From Flavobacterium aquaticum (GTDB taxonomy: Bacteria; Bacteroidota; Bacteroidia; Flavobacteriales; Flavobacteriaceae): DNA of 64,000 bases. A model generated the notes under the pieces. The model ran no database searches, was not told where the DNA came from, and saw nothing but the letters and a program-made list of their open reading frames with translations. Both the position numbers and the translations under genes were made by a program. The DNA lies in assembly GCF_003259835.1 (NCBI RefSeq), contig NZ_QLMI01000003.1, forward strand, positions 248,001 to 312,000. Reading direction: 5' to 3'. Below, piece by piece: positions 28,626-37,184 of the stretch. The first letter of the stretch is position 1; each line of letters starts with the position of its first letter.

Positions 28626-31337
28626 ATGAAAATTTTTAAAAATGCTTTACTTTTTGGGTTTATGTTTATATCAGCCTTAAATGTGTTTTCTCAATCTAAG
28701 GTTACAGGAACTGTTATAGACGGAGAGTTTAATCAACCACTTTCAGGTGCAAGTATTACAATAAAAGGCACTGCAAAAGGCACTACAACAGATTTTGATG
28801 GTAAATTTGAATTATCAACTGAGGTTAAATCGGGACAAATTGTTATTTCATATTTAGGTTTTGAAACTAAGACGATTTCATTTAATATTTCTAATAACTC
28901 GGTAGACTTAGGTAATATCGTATTGTTAACAGACGCTAGTCAATTACAAGAAGTTGTTGTTATTGGTAAAGGAATTATTGACGTTGCTAAAGAGCGTAAG
29001 ACACCAATAGCTGTTTCTACTATTAAAGCTGTTGAAATTCAAGAAAAAGTTGGTACTTCAGATGTAACACAAGCAATGGTTAATACGCCGTCTGTTTATG
29101 TCGCAGGACAATCTGGAGGTTATGGTGATTCAAGAATTACAGTTCGTGGTTTTCAACAAGATAATACAGCCTTTCTTTTAAATGGACAACCAATTAATGG
29201 AATGGAAGATGGTAAAATGTACTGGTCTAACTGGTCTGGAATGTCGGATATTGCAAATTTTATTCAAGTACAAAGAGGTTTAGGATCTTCAAAATTAGCT
29301 ATTTCTTCAGTAGGAGGAACTGTTAACTTTGTAACAAAAGCTACCGATAAAAAAGAAGGCGGCTTTGTTTCAATGGGTGTTGCAAATAGCGATTATTTTA
29401 AATCTACAGCAGCATACAACACAGGTATGAATGCAAAAGGATTTGGTATGAGCATTATGATGTCACACTGGCAAGGAGATGGTTATAACCAAGGAACAAG
29501 AGGTGAAGGTCAAAACTATTTTATTTCTTTTGGATACAAACCAAACGATAAACATAATTTCAATTTCTTGATTACTGGTGCTCCACAATCTCACGATCAA
29601 AATTTCACAAAAACCATTAGTTCATATTTACAATATGGAAGAAAATATAATAACAATTGGGGAACTTTAAATGGTAATTATCTTTCTGAAAGAACAAATT
29701 TTTACCACAAGCCAGTAGCAAATTTAAACTGGGATTATAACATAAACGAAACAACATCTTTATCAACTGTACTTTATGCTTCTTGGGGTCGTGGAGGAGG
29801 AACTGGTAATTACGGTAGAGGGAAAAGAACTATTTCAGAAGGTTATGTAGATTTTGATGCAATTTATGCAAATAATATAGCAGATTCTGATGGAATTGGT
29901 TCTGCGGAAAGTTCAGATCCAAATAGAAACAATAATTATGTAATTAGGGCATCAATGAATAACCATGCATGGTATGGTTTAGTTACTAATTTCAAAAAAG
30001 AGTTAAATGAAAACTTAAATTTGAACTTTGGGTTGGATTTAAGAACATATAATGGTGATCACTATCGTCAAGTCAGTAATTTCTTAGGTCTTAATAGTTG
30101 GTATGAGACAAGAAGATTAAGAGATAATACACACTTTTCAAACAACTCTTTGCCTTTAGGAACTAATGCAGTTAACCAGTCTTATAATATCAATCCTTGG
30201 TATGCTTTCTTTAATTCTGCTGATGATAATCAAAAAATAGATTATGATTATAGCGAAACAATTTCTTACGGAGGAGTTTTCGGTCAAATAGAATATTCAA
30301 AAAACAATTTCTCAACTTTTTTCCAAGGAGCAATTTCTAATCAGTCACACCAAAGATTTGATTATTATGATTACCAAGATGAATTCCAAGATTCAGAAAA
30401 AGTTTCAAACGTTGGTTATAATGTAAAAGGTGGTGCTGCATATATTTTCGCTGAAAAACATTCAGTTTATGCAAATGCAGGTTACTATTCTCGTCAACCA
30501 TACCACGATAACATATACTTAAACTTTACAAATCAAGTAAATCCATTAACTGAAAATGAAAAAGTATTAGGTCTAGAGGCTGGATATACTTTTAAATCGA
30601 AAATGTTTTCAGGAAGTTTAAATGCCTACAGAACTACTTGGGAAGATAGAGTTGTGACTACTTCAGTAGTTCAAGCTACTAATGGAACTATTGGTACAAC
30701 TCCAGTACTTGCTGGCGATGTGATATTTACTGAAAATCAAGGCGTTAAACAAGTTCATGCAGGTTTAGAATTAGATTTTGTTTTCAAACCAACTTCAAAT
30801 ATAGATGTAAAAGGTTTTGTTTCTATGGGTAATTGGGAATATGCAGATAAAGCAATAAGCACAAAAAGAGACGAGAATTTAAACCCTTTATTAGTAACAG
30901 AAACAGATTTAGATGGTGGAAAAGTTGGAGATGCTGCTCAAACTACATGGGGATTAGGGGCTAAATATGAGTTTATTAAAAACTTTTCAATTGATGCAGA
31001 TTGGAGAAACTATGATAAATTATATGCAAACGTTGCGGCTAAAGATAATTTAGAATTACCAAGCTATGATTTAGTAGATGCGGGTATTTCTTATAAAATG
31101 TTAGTTGGTAAAGACAAGCGAAATTCAATTAATTTTAGATTTAATATGAATAATATATTTGATGAAGTTTATTTGTCTGAATTAACATCTAATATTAAAA
31201 CAGACGCATTTATTAGTGGTAACTCTGGTCCTACATACCAATCTGCCGGAAGAGTTTACAAAGGGATAGCTGATGGAAACCAAGGATATTTTGGTTTAGG
31301 AAGAACTTGGAATTTTACGTTGCGTTATAATTTCTAG
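28626..31337 (+). CDS. TonB-dependent receptor with carboxypeptidase-like N-domain
   Basis: The 903-residue protein has a signal peptide (to about residue 22, VFSQ). A CarboxypepD_reg-like domain follows (VTGTVIDGEFNQPLSGASITIKGT to about 105), then a TonB box and plug (LQEVVVIGKG, and VRGFQQDNTAFLLNGQPING). The rest is a large barrel ending in a terminal aromatic residue (WNFTLRYNF). It imports a large substrate across the outer membrane with TonB energy. It does not have an adjacent SusD-like partner, so a siderophore, metal-complex or peptide substrate is as likely as a glycan. It has its own terminator and is monocistronic. Confidence 0.93.
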   Translation: MKIFKNALLFGFMFISALNVFSQSKVTGTVIDGEFNQPLSGASITIKGTAKGTTTDFDGKFELSTEVKSGQIVISYLGFETKTISFNISNNSVDLGNIVLLTDASQLQEVVVIGKGIIDVAKERKTPIAVSTIKAVEIQEKVGTSDVTQAMVNTPSVYVAGQSGGYGDSRITVRGFQQDNTAFLLNGQPINGMEDGKMYWSNWSGMSDIANFIQVQRGLGSSKLAISSVGGTVNFVTKATDKKEGGFVSMGVANSDYFKSTAAYNTGMNAKGFGMSIMMSHWQGDGYNQGTRGEGQNYFISFGYKPNDKHNFNFLITGAPQSHDQNFTKTISSYLQYGRKYNNNWGTLNGNYLSERTNFYHKPVANLNWDYNINETTSLSTVLYASWGRGGGTGNYGRGKRTISEGYVDFDAIYANNIADSDGIGSAESSDPNRNNNYVIRASMNNHAWYGLVTNFKKELNENLNLNFGLDLRTYNGDHYRQVSNFLGLNSWYETRRLRDNTHFSNNSLPLGTNAVNQSYNINPWYAFFNSADDNQKIDYDYSETISYGGVFGQIEYSKNNFSTFFQGAISNQSHQRFDYYDYQDEFQDSEKVSNVGYNVKGGAAYIFAEKHSVYANAGYYSRQPYHDNIYLNFTNQVNPLTENEKVLGLEAGYTFKSKMFSGSLNAYRTTWEDRVVTTSVVQATNGTIGTTPVLAGDVIFTENQGVKQVHAGLELDFVFKPTSNIDVKGFVSMGNWEYADKAISTKRDENLNPLLVTETDLDGGKVGDAAQTTWGLGAKYEFIKNFSIDADWRNYDKLYANVAAKDNLELPSYDLVDAGISYKMLVGKDKRNSINFRFNMNNIFDEVYLSELTSNIKTDAFISGNSGPTYQSAGRVYKGIADGNQGYFGLGRTWNFTLRYNF

Positions 31338-31358
31338 TAATTTAAAGTTGATTACTAC

Positions 31359-31393
31359 AACCTCTTATTCATTTTTTTGGGTAAGGGGTTTTT
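31359..31393 (+). terminator. Intrinsic terminator after the TonB receptor
   Basis: AACCTCTTATTC pairs with GGGTAAGGGGTT using several G-T wobbles, followed by a T run. Confidence 0.75.
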
Positions 31394-31400
31394 AATTTCC

Positions 31401-31408
31401 TATATTTG
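31401..31408 (+). promoter_or_regulatory. -7 promoter element before the small membrane protein gene
   Basis: TATATTTG matches TAnnTTTG, lying between the upstream terminator and ATG 31434. Confidence 0.45.
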
Positions 31409-31433
31409 TAATTCACTTTAAAATAAATTAGGT

Positions 31434-31859
31434 ATGTACGAAACTATTCAATCCGTTCACTCTATCTTAGCTTATGCCGCTTTAGGGCTTTTAGTATTAG
31501 CTTCAATTAATGCCATTTTTGGATTAACTTCTAAAAAATTATTTACCGACAAAGATTTACGTTTGTCTTTATTCACTTTAATCATCTGCCACATTCAATT
31601 GTTAGTTGGTTTGATTTTGTATTTTGTTTCTCCATTAGGTTCTGCTCAATTAGGAAACATGAAAGACGCTGCTATGCGTTTAACTTCGTTAGAACATCCA
31701 TTAATTAACATTATCGCTTTAGTGTTAATCACAATTGGTTGGTCAAAACACAAAAAAGAAGAAAGTAACAACGGAAAATTCAAAAAGATTGCCGTTTTCT
31801 ATACATTAGGTTTAGTGTTAATCTTATCAAGACTTCCTTGGGCTAACTGGTTCAACTAG
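31434..31859 (+). CDS. Four-helix membrane protein of unknown function
   Basis: The 141-residue protein is hydrophobic with four predicted membrane helices: HSILAYAALGLLVLASINAIF, LFTLIICHIQLLVGLILYFV, LINIIALVLITIGW and a final IAVFYTLGLVLILSRLPW. Histidines near the helices (His9, the one in ICHIQ, and the one in LEHPLI) could hold haem, but there is no recognised cytochrome signature. I do not recognise a function. It has its own -7 element and precedes an RlpA-like gene by 45 bases. Confidence 0.65.
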   Translation: MYETIQSVHSILAYAALGLLVLASINAIFGLTSKKLFTDKDLRLSLFTLIICHIQLLVGLILYFVSPLGSAQLGNMKDAAMRLTSLEHPLINIIALVLITIGWSKHKKEESNNGKFKKIAVFYTLGLVLILSRLPWANWFN

Positions 31860-31904
31860 TATTTGGTACAGTCTTTGGTAATAAGTTTACAAAATCAATA
31901 AATT

Positions 31905-32405
31905 ATGAAGAAAAATATCCTAATAATAGCGTTTGTATTACTTGTTACTGCATTGGTAAGCTTTTCTAACGATACAAAATCTGGTTTCGTTAGAAAAGCT
32001 TCTTTATATGATACCGTTAAGAAAAAAGATTCCCTTCAACTTTTAGATTCGATAAAAAAATCAGACTCCATTCGAGTAGCCGATTCTATAGCCAATCTAA
32101 AAACTAAACTATACAAGAAAAACGTAGAAGCTTCGCATTATTCCGATAAATTAAATGGAAGAAGAACCGCAAGCGGACAAGTTTTTAGTAATAAAAAATA
32201 CACGGCAGCACATAAAACGCTAAAATTTGGGACCAAAGTAAAAGTCACCAATTTAGCTAACAACAAAAGCGTCATCGTAACCATCAACGATAGAGGACCT
32301 CATACTAGAGGAAGAGAAATCGATTTGGCAAAACGACCATTTTTAGATATTTCGCACAATAACGGTCGCTCACTTTTACGTGTGAGCTTAGAAATCGTAG
32401 AATAA
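31905..32405 (+). CDS. RlpA-like double-psi beta-barrel protein
   Basis: The 166-residue protein has a signal peptide or N-anchor (MKKNILIIAFVLLVTALVSF), a lysine/serine/aspartate-rich linker, and a C-terminal double-psi beta-barrel from about residue 75. The motifs are ASHYSDKLNGRRTASGQVF, AAHKTLKFGTKVKVTNL and VTINDRGPHTRGREIDLA. RlpA-like proteins bind or cleave peptidoglycan glycan strands; the DRGPH-type loop holds the catalytic aspartate of lytic members. There is no SPOR domain. It converges with the YciI-like gene with no gap. Confidence 0.88.
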   Translation: MKKNILIIAFVLLVTALVSFSNDTKSGFVRKASLYDTVKKKDSLQLLDSIKKSDSIRVADSIANLKTKLYKKNVEASHYSDKLNGRRTASGQVFSNKKYTAAHKTLKFGTKVKVTNLANNKSVIVTINDRGPHTRGREIDLAKRPFLDISHNNGRSLLRVSLEIVE

Positions 32406-32837
32406 TTATTTCAATTTACTCCCTTTTGAAGCCCACCAAGGCACCGTTTCCACAACTAATCTTCCTGCTTTAACCGCTGGGTCAAGATTCGCCAAACTAT
32501 CCGCTTCTTTCATGGTTTCAGTGTTGAAAAGTAAAAATCCTGCAATAGTTTCATGTTTATCAGATGGACCAGCGATGCTAATTTTATTTGTTTTTGCTAA
32601 CCAATTGATGTGTTCCATGTGCTTTTTCTGAATTTCCGCCGCTTCTTCTTTAGAGTGTTCACGATTCGGGCCTTTTTTTAGCATCACTAAAAAATATTTC
32701 TGCATCACATAAGTTGTGTCGCCTTCTTTGTAGCTAAAGGTTTCGTGATTGGTTTTCGGTTTGTCAGGATAAATTACGGTGTTTGAACCGCAAGAAAACA
32801 ATATAACTACTGCCAATATTCCAAAAAGTGCTTTCAT
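32406..32837 (-). CDS. YciI-like (YCII-related) lipoprotein
   Basis: The 143-residue protein starts MKALFGILAVVILFSCGS, a lipoprotein signal with Cys16 as the modified residue. The rest is a ferredoxin-like YCII-related domain (HMEHINWLAKTNKISIAGPSDKHETIAGFLLFNTETMKEADSL) with the conserved histidine and DP-x-V motif (LDPAVKAGRL). The biochemical role of exported YciI-like domains is unknown. It follows the CYTH gene by one base on the same strand. Confidence 0.8.
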   Translation of the reverse strand: MKALFGILAVVILFSCGSNTVIYPDKPKTNHETFSYKEGDTTYVMQKYFLVMLKKGPNREHSKEEAAEIQKKHMEHINWLAKTNKISIAGPSDKHETIAGFLLFNTETMKEADSLANLDPAVKAGRLVVETVPWWASKGSKLK

Positions 32838-32838
32838 T

Positions 32839-33306
32839 TTACCAAGATTTAAAAGGATTATTACTTAAATAAGCATTGTAATAACGTTCGTCAGAAGTGA
32901 CTTCTTTCCCTAACCAATTCGGTTTTTCAAAAGATTCAGTTTCTGATTGCAGTTCAATTTCTGCCACGATTAAACCTTCGTTTTCACCTGCAAAAACATC
33001 AACTTCATAAGTATGTTTTCCCAAAGGAACTTCGTAACGAACTTTATCAATAGCGCCTTTTTCGCAGAGTGGCAACAATGCTTCGGCTTCTGAAATTGTA
33101 ATTTCTTTTTCCCACTCAAAACGGCTCATGCCCGATTCGTTTCCTTTGCCTTTTATCGTTAAAAAACCTTTGTTACCTTTGATTCTAACTCTAACGGTTC
33201 GCTCTGGATTCGAATTCAAATAGCCTTGAACAATTCTAAACTGAGCCGTGCTTTCTGATATAAAATCGGTTGCTGTAACTAAAAATTTGCGCTCTATTTC
33301 TGTCAA
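32839..33306 (-). CDS. CYTH-domain protein
   Basis: The 155-residue protein begins MTEIERKFLV, the E-x-E-x-K signature of CYTH/triphosphate-tunnel enzymes (Glu3, Glu5, Lys7). Alternating charged strands follow, such as TVRVRIKGNKGFLTIKGKG and RFEWEKEI, ending in VAEIELQSE. These line a tunnel that binds triphosphates with divalent metal. Members hydrolyse inorganic triphosphate or thiamine triphosphate, or make cAMP; the bacterial single-domain form most often behaves as a triphosphatase. It is cotranscribed with the YciI-like gene. Confidence 0.88.
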   Translation of the reverse strand: MTEIERKFLVTATDFISESTAQFRIVQGYLNSNPERTVRVRIKGNKGFLTIKGKGNESGMSRFEWEKEITISEAEALLPLCEKGAIDKVRYEVPLGKHTYEVDVFAGENEGLIVAEIELQSETESFEKPNWLGKEVTSDERYYNAYLSNNPFKSW

Positions 33307-33372
33307 AATTTAATATTTATTTAGGCATCTAAATTACTAAAAAATACTTTCTCTTTGTATCTTTACGAATCT

Positions 33373-35415
33373 ATGACCAAAATTATGAATTTATTTACAA
33401 GTAAAAATCATCTTTCTCCCGACGAAATTCTTAAGAAATATTTTAACGAATTGCAGTTGTGGCGCAACGAAGAAAACGAAATTGATATTTTAGTTCAATT
33501 GGTTAACGCTATTCGTCCAAGAAATCCAAAAAAACCAGAACAAATAAGTCTTTTTCCTATTATCGAGTTTTTTACAATTAACAATGAGGAACGAATCAAC
33601 TTTGTGGCGTATTTGCAAACGGTTTTACAAAGTAAAAATTTCGATGCCATTTTAACCGATGCCGGAATTCTTCAGGATACCGATTTTTTCTACGAAGTTA
33701 AAAAGCGCGTTTTTGCAAAAGTTTTACCGTATCAAGCACCAAAAGATACTTTGCAATATGTTTTAAATCAGGTTTTTTATGTGGATTCTGATCCGGTTTG
33801 GATAAATAAGATTCCGATTGCTGAGTTAGAAATCCTTTTTGAATTGTTTCAATTTGAGACAATCTACGAAACTGTTGCTGTCAATTCGCCTTTGTATGAA
33901 GTAATGCAAGCCATCAATCTACTTTCGCAAAGAACCAGCGGAAGAGCTTTAGAATCTGACGTAATGAAAATGGTGCCTGAATATGCAGGTTTGGAAAGTC
34001 CGTTTGCGGCTTTTGAGAAAGAATTGTACGCTATAGAAAATACAATTCGCAACAAAGAATCTGAATTTTACACGAATTCATCCGACATCAATTACAAGCA
34101 ATTGTTGGTGCTGTATAAGCAATGTAACGAATTTGTTGAGAAAGCTTTTCAAAACTCTTCTAAATACGGAATTTCACTACGTGTGAACCAAAATTTGTTG
34201 CGCATCAAACAACAATTGTATCGTGTTGGCGTTTTGATGCCGCTTTTAGTAATCGATAAACCCGAAGACAAAAAAGCAAAATCAATTGAATTAGCGATAA
34301 AACTCATTAAATACAATTGTTTAAAAACCAACGTTAGAAAGTTATTTAACGAAAGTACGCAATTGTTGTCGTACGAAATCACGCAACATACCGCAAAAAC
34401 AGGCGAGCATTACATTACCGAATCTAAAACGGAGTATTTCAAAATGTTATATGCAGCCCTTGGTGGAGGATTGATTGTGGGATTTTTATGTATTTTTAAA
34501 TTGTTGCTTTCAAAAATTGAAACTTCTGATTTTGGTCATGCTTTTTATTACAGTATGAACTACTCTTTTGGTTTTATTGCGATTTATATTTTAGGATTTA
34601 CCTTAGCAACCAAACAACCAGCGATGACAGCCGCAGCGTTAATTAGCGCTTTGGAAGATGGTTTAAAAAAGCAAGCCAACGGAGATGGAGAAAAACACAA
34701 AAGTTTCGCTATTTTATTTGCTCGATTATTCCGTTCGCAGTTTATTGCCTTTGTTGGAAATGTTGTAATGGCTTTTCCTGTGACGTTTTTAGGAATTTGG
34801 TTAATCGATTTAGCGTTTGATTACAATATTGCCGAAACCAAATGGGAAAAACTAGTCACAGATTTAAGTCCAGTGCATTCCATGGCGATTTTTCATGCGG
34901 CAATTGCCGGTTTTTTCTTGTTCTTGTCTGGAATTATCTCAGGAAGTATTGCAAATCGCGATAAGCATTTTGATGTGTATTACCGAATCAAAGAACATCC
35001 ATTACTAAAATTGAATTTCGGAAAAGCAAAAGCCGAAAAAATCTCGAAATGGTACGAACGTTATTGGGCAGGAATTATTTCCAACTTTTGGTTCGGAGTT
35101 TTTCTTGGAAGTACGGCTTCTGTAGGTTTGTTTTTAGGACTGAATTTAGATATTAGACACATTACATTTGCTAGCGGAAACTTGGCCTTAGCTATTTACG
35201 GTGCCGATTATATGGTGAACAATGCAATGTTGTTTTGGGGTATTTTAGGTATCGGAATTATTGGTTTTGTGAACTTTTTAGTAAGTTTTGGTTTGTCGCT
35301 TGGATTGGCGTTTCGTTCCCGCAATATTCCGTTGGCAGAGTTACGCCCGATTATTACTTCGATAAAGCAACATTTCTTTAGAAAACCAATGAGTTTCTTT
35401 TTTCCTACCGAATAA
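33373..35415 (+). CDS. Gcr-type (site-specific recombinase family) membrane protein
   Basis: From ATG 33373 the protein is 680 residues. The N-terminal half is soluble and helical; the C-terminal half has about six membrane helices (YAALGGGLIVGFLCIFKLLL, SFGFIAIYILGFTLATKQPAM, AFVGNVVMAFPVTFLGIWLIDLAF and others). It matches proteins annotated as site-specific recombinase of the gonococcal Gcr type, a name poorly supported by such a topology. No tyrosine or serine recombinase signature is visible. The frame opens at TTG 33355, but ATG at 33373 (or 33385) lies beyond the CTCTTTG element and is more likely. The dinB gene begins three bases after its stop. Confidence 0.7.
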   Translation: MTKIMNLFTSKNHLSPDEILKKYFNELQLWRNEENEIDILVQLVNAIRPRNPKKPEQISLFPIIEFFTINNEERINFVAYLQTVLQSKNFDAILTDAGILQDTDFFYEVKKRVFAKVLPYQAPKDTLQYVLNQVFYVDSDPVWINKIPIAELEILFELFQFETIYETVAVNSPLYEVMQAINLLSQRTSGRALESDVMKMVPEYAGLESPFAAFEKELYAIENTIRNKESEFYTNSSDINYKQLLVLYKQCNEFVEKAFQNSSKYGISLRVNQNLLRIKQQLYRVGVLMPLLVIDKPEDKKAKSIELAIKLIKYNCLKTNVRKLFNESTQLLSYEITQHTAKTGEHYITESKTEYFKMLYAALGGGLIVGFLCIFKLLLSKIETSDFGHAFYYSMNYSFGFIAIYILGFTLATKQPAMTAAALISALEDGLKKQANGDGEKHKSFAILFARLFRSQFIAFVGNVVMAFPVTFLGIWLIDLAFDYNIAETKWEKLVTDLSPVHSMAIFHAAIAGFFLFLSGIISGSIANRDKHFDVYYRIKEHPLLKLNFGKAKAEKISKWYERYWAGIISNFWFGVFLGSTASVGLFLGLNLDIRHITFASGNLALAIYGADYMVNNAMLFWGILGIGIIGFVNFLVSFGLSLGLAFRSRNIPLAELRPIITSIKQHFFRKPMSFFFPTE

Positions 35416-35418
35416 TTT

Positions 35419-36516
35419 ATGAGCGAGCACTACCGAAAAATAATTCACGTGGATATGGATGCGTTTTATGCATCGGTAGAGCAAATGGATAATCCAGAGT
35501 TGAAAGGAAAACCATTGGCGGTTGGTGGAAGCGAAGTTCGTGGTGTAGTTTCAGCAGCAAGTTACGAAGCGAGAAAATTTGGAGTTCGAAGTGCGATTAG
35601 CGGTATTCAAGCCAAGAAATTGTGTCCCGATTTAATTTTTGTGCGACCACGATTTGACCGTTATAAAGAAATTTCAAAGAAAATCAGAAAAATATTCCAC
35701 GATTACACCGATTTAGTCGAACCATTATCGCTCGATGAAGCCTATTTAGACGTTACCGAAAACAAAAAAGGCAATCCCAGCGCGACATTAATTGCACAAG
35801 AAATTCGAAAACGTATTTTTGAAGAAGTTGGGTTAACCGCCTCCGCAGGAATTTCCGTTAATAAATTCGTAGCTAAAATCGCTTCCGATTACAACAAACC
35901 CAACGGACAAAAAACGGTAAATCCAGATGAAGTAGAAGCGTTTTTAGAAAAATTAGACATTAAAAAGTTCTACGGTGTTGGAAAAGTAACGGCTGAAAAA
36001 ATGTATCAACTGGGTGTTTTTACGGGTTATGACTTAAAGCAAAAACCGTTAGAGTATTTAGAGAAACACTTTGGCAACAGCGGTTTTCATTATTACCAAA
36101 TTGTGCGTGGCATTCATAACAGCGTGGTTAAACCAAATCGTAAGATAAAATCAGTAGGAGCGGAACGTACTTTTGGAGAAAATTTATCTTCCGAAATCTT
36201 TATGGAAGAACGTTTGCAAAGTATTGCAAAAGAATTAGAAAAACGCCTACAAAAAAGCAAAATCTCAGGAAAAACCATCACCCTAAAAATAAAATACTCC
36301 GATTTCACCTTACAAACCCGAAGCAAAACGTTGCCTTATTTCGTAAGTGATAAAAACATCATTCTAGATGTTGCCAAAGATTTACTCTACCAAGAACGCC
36401 TAAGAAACTCCGTGCGACTACTAGGAATTTCCATCCACAACCTAAACAACGAAGAAAAAACAAAAACTGAGTTGCTTCAAAAAAGTGTTTCTGTGCAATT
36501 GAAGTTTGAGTTTTAG
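35419..36516 (+). CDS. dinB: DNA polymerase IV (Y-family)
   Basis: The 365-residue protein has the Y-family signatures IIHVDMDAFYASVEQ (metal-binding aspartate), SLDEAYLDVT (second aspartate/glutamate pair), AGISVNKFVAKIASDYNKP, and a little-finger domain (RTFGENLSSEIFMEERL, ISGKTITLKIKYSDF). It copies past DNA lesions. It ends without a beta-clamp QxSLF-type tail that I can point to with confidence, although QKSVSVQLKFEF at the C-terminus may serve. A PAS gene follows on the same strand. Confidence 0.95.
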   Translation: MSEHYRKIIHVDMDAFYASVEQMDNPELKGKPLAVGGSEVRGVVSAASYEARKFGVRSAISGIQAKKLCPDLIFVRPRFDRYKEISKKIRKIFHDYTDLVEPLSLDEAYLDVTENKKGNPSATLIAQEIRKRIFEEVGLTASAGISVNKFVAKIASDYNKPNGQKTVNPDEVEAFLEKLDIKKFYGVGKVTAEKMYQLGVFTGYDLKQKPLEYLEKHFGNSGFHYYQIVRGIHNSVVKPNRKIKSVGAERTFGENLSSEIFMEERLQSIAKELEKRLQKSKISGKTITLKIKYSDFTLQTRSKTLPYFVSDKNIILDVAKDLLYQERLRNSVRLLGISIHNLNNEEKTKTELLQKSVSVQLKFEF

Positions 36517-36597
36517 TTAATTAAACAAGCGTTAAAGTTGTTTTTTCTAACTTATTGCTTCATTTTTCTTTTTAGTTTTAACCCAAATTACAAGGGT

Positions 36598-37113
36598 ATG
36601 GAGTTTAAAGTTTACGATGCAGCGTTTGCAAAACAGTATGAAAATGGCGCTATAAAAGCAATGCCGTTAGTGTCTTGGGATATTTATTCTCAGTATTTGT
36701 TGCAAACGAATGTGTTGCTTCATGATGTGAATTCATTACATCAAATAGCTAATAAAAATCAATGGAAATCGGTTTGGGATTACAAAGAAAGTTTACAAGA
36801 TGAAACCGTTATTGTGGTTACCGATGCGCAATTAAAAATTGTCTTCGCCAGTAAAAACATCAAAAAAATGAACGGTTACGAAGCGCAAGAAGTCATTGGA
36901 AACTCACCAAAAATGTTTCAAGGCGCTAAAACCGATTTACAAGTAAGCAACGAAATCAGACAAGCCATTCTTAAAAAAGTACCGTTTGAGAAAAACGTAA
37001 TCAATTACTGTAAAGATGGTTCGGTTTACAATTGTCATATCAAAGGATTTCCAATTTTCAATCATAAAGGTGAAGTAATAAACTTTATCGCGTTTGAAAA
37101 AATAGCGGCTTAA
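36598..37113 (+). CDS. LOV-like PAS-domain protein lacking the photoactive cysteine
   Basis: From ATG 36598 the protein is 171 residues and has a single PAS domain in its second half (about 72-168). The order NGYEAQEVIGNSPKMFQG, then IRQAILKKVPFEKNVINYCKDG, then FPIFNHKGEVINFIAFE follows a LOV domain closely. In photoactive LOV domains the loop reads G-x-N-C-R-F-L-Q-G; here the cysteine position is Pro104, so a flavin-cysteinyl photocycle is not expected. There is no output domain, so it may act through protein contact. A longer frame from TTG 36538 would add a hydrophobic stretch without support. Confidence 0.8.
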   Translation: MEFKVYDAAFAKQYENGAIKAMPLVSWDIYSQYLLQTNVLLHDVNSLHQIANKNQWKSVWDYKESLQDETVIVVTDAQLKIVFASKNIKKMNGYEAQEVIGNSPKMFQGAKTDLQVSNEIRQAILKKVPFEKNVINYCKDGSVYNCHIKGFPIFNHKGEVINFIAFEKIAA

Positions 37114-37131
37114 AACGAAGATATATAAAAC

Positions 37132-37170
37132 AAAAACGAGTGCTAAAATTATCTTTAGCACTCGTTTTTT
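37132..37170. terminator. Bidirectional intrinsic terminator
   Basis: AACGAGTGCTAAA and TTTAGCACTCGTT form a perfect stem with A and T tails, between the convergent PAS and pyk genes. Confidence 0.92.
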
Positions 37171-37184
37171 ATGTTGAAATGAGA

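Noticed and set aside
33355-33372. TTG at 33355 as start of the Gcr-type gene
   Set aside because: It overlaps a likely promoter element and an ATG follows 18 bases later.
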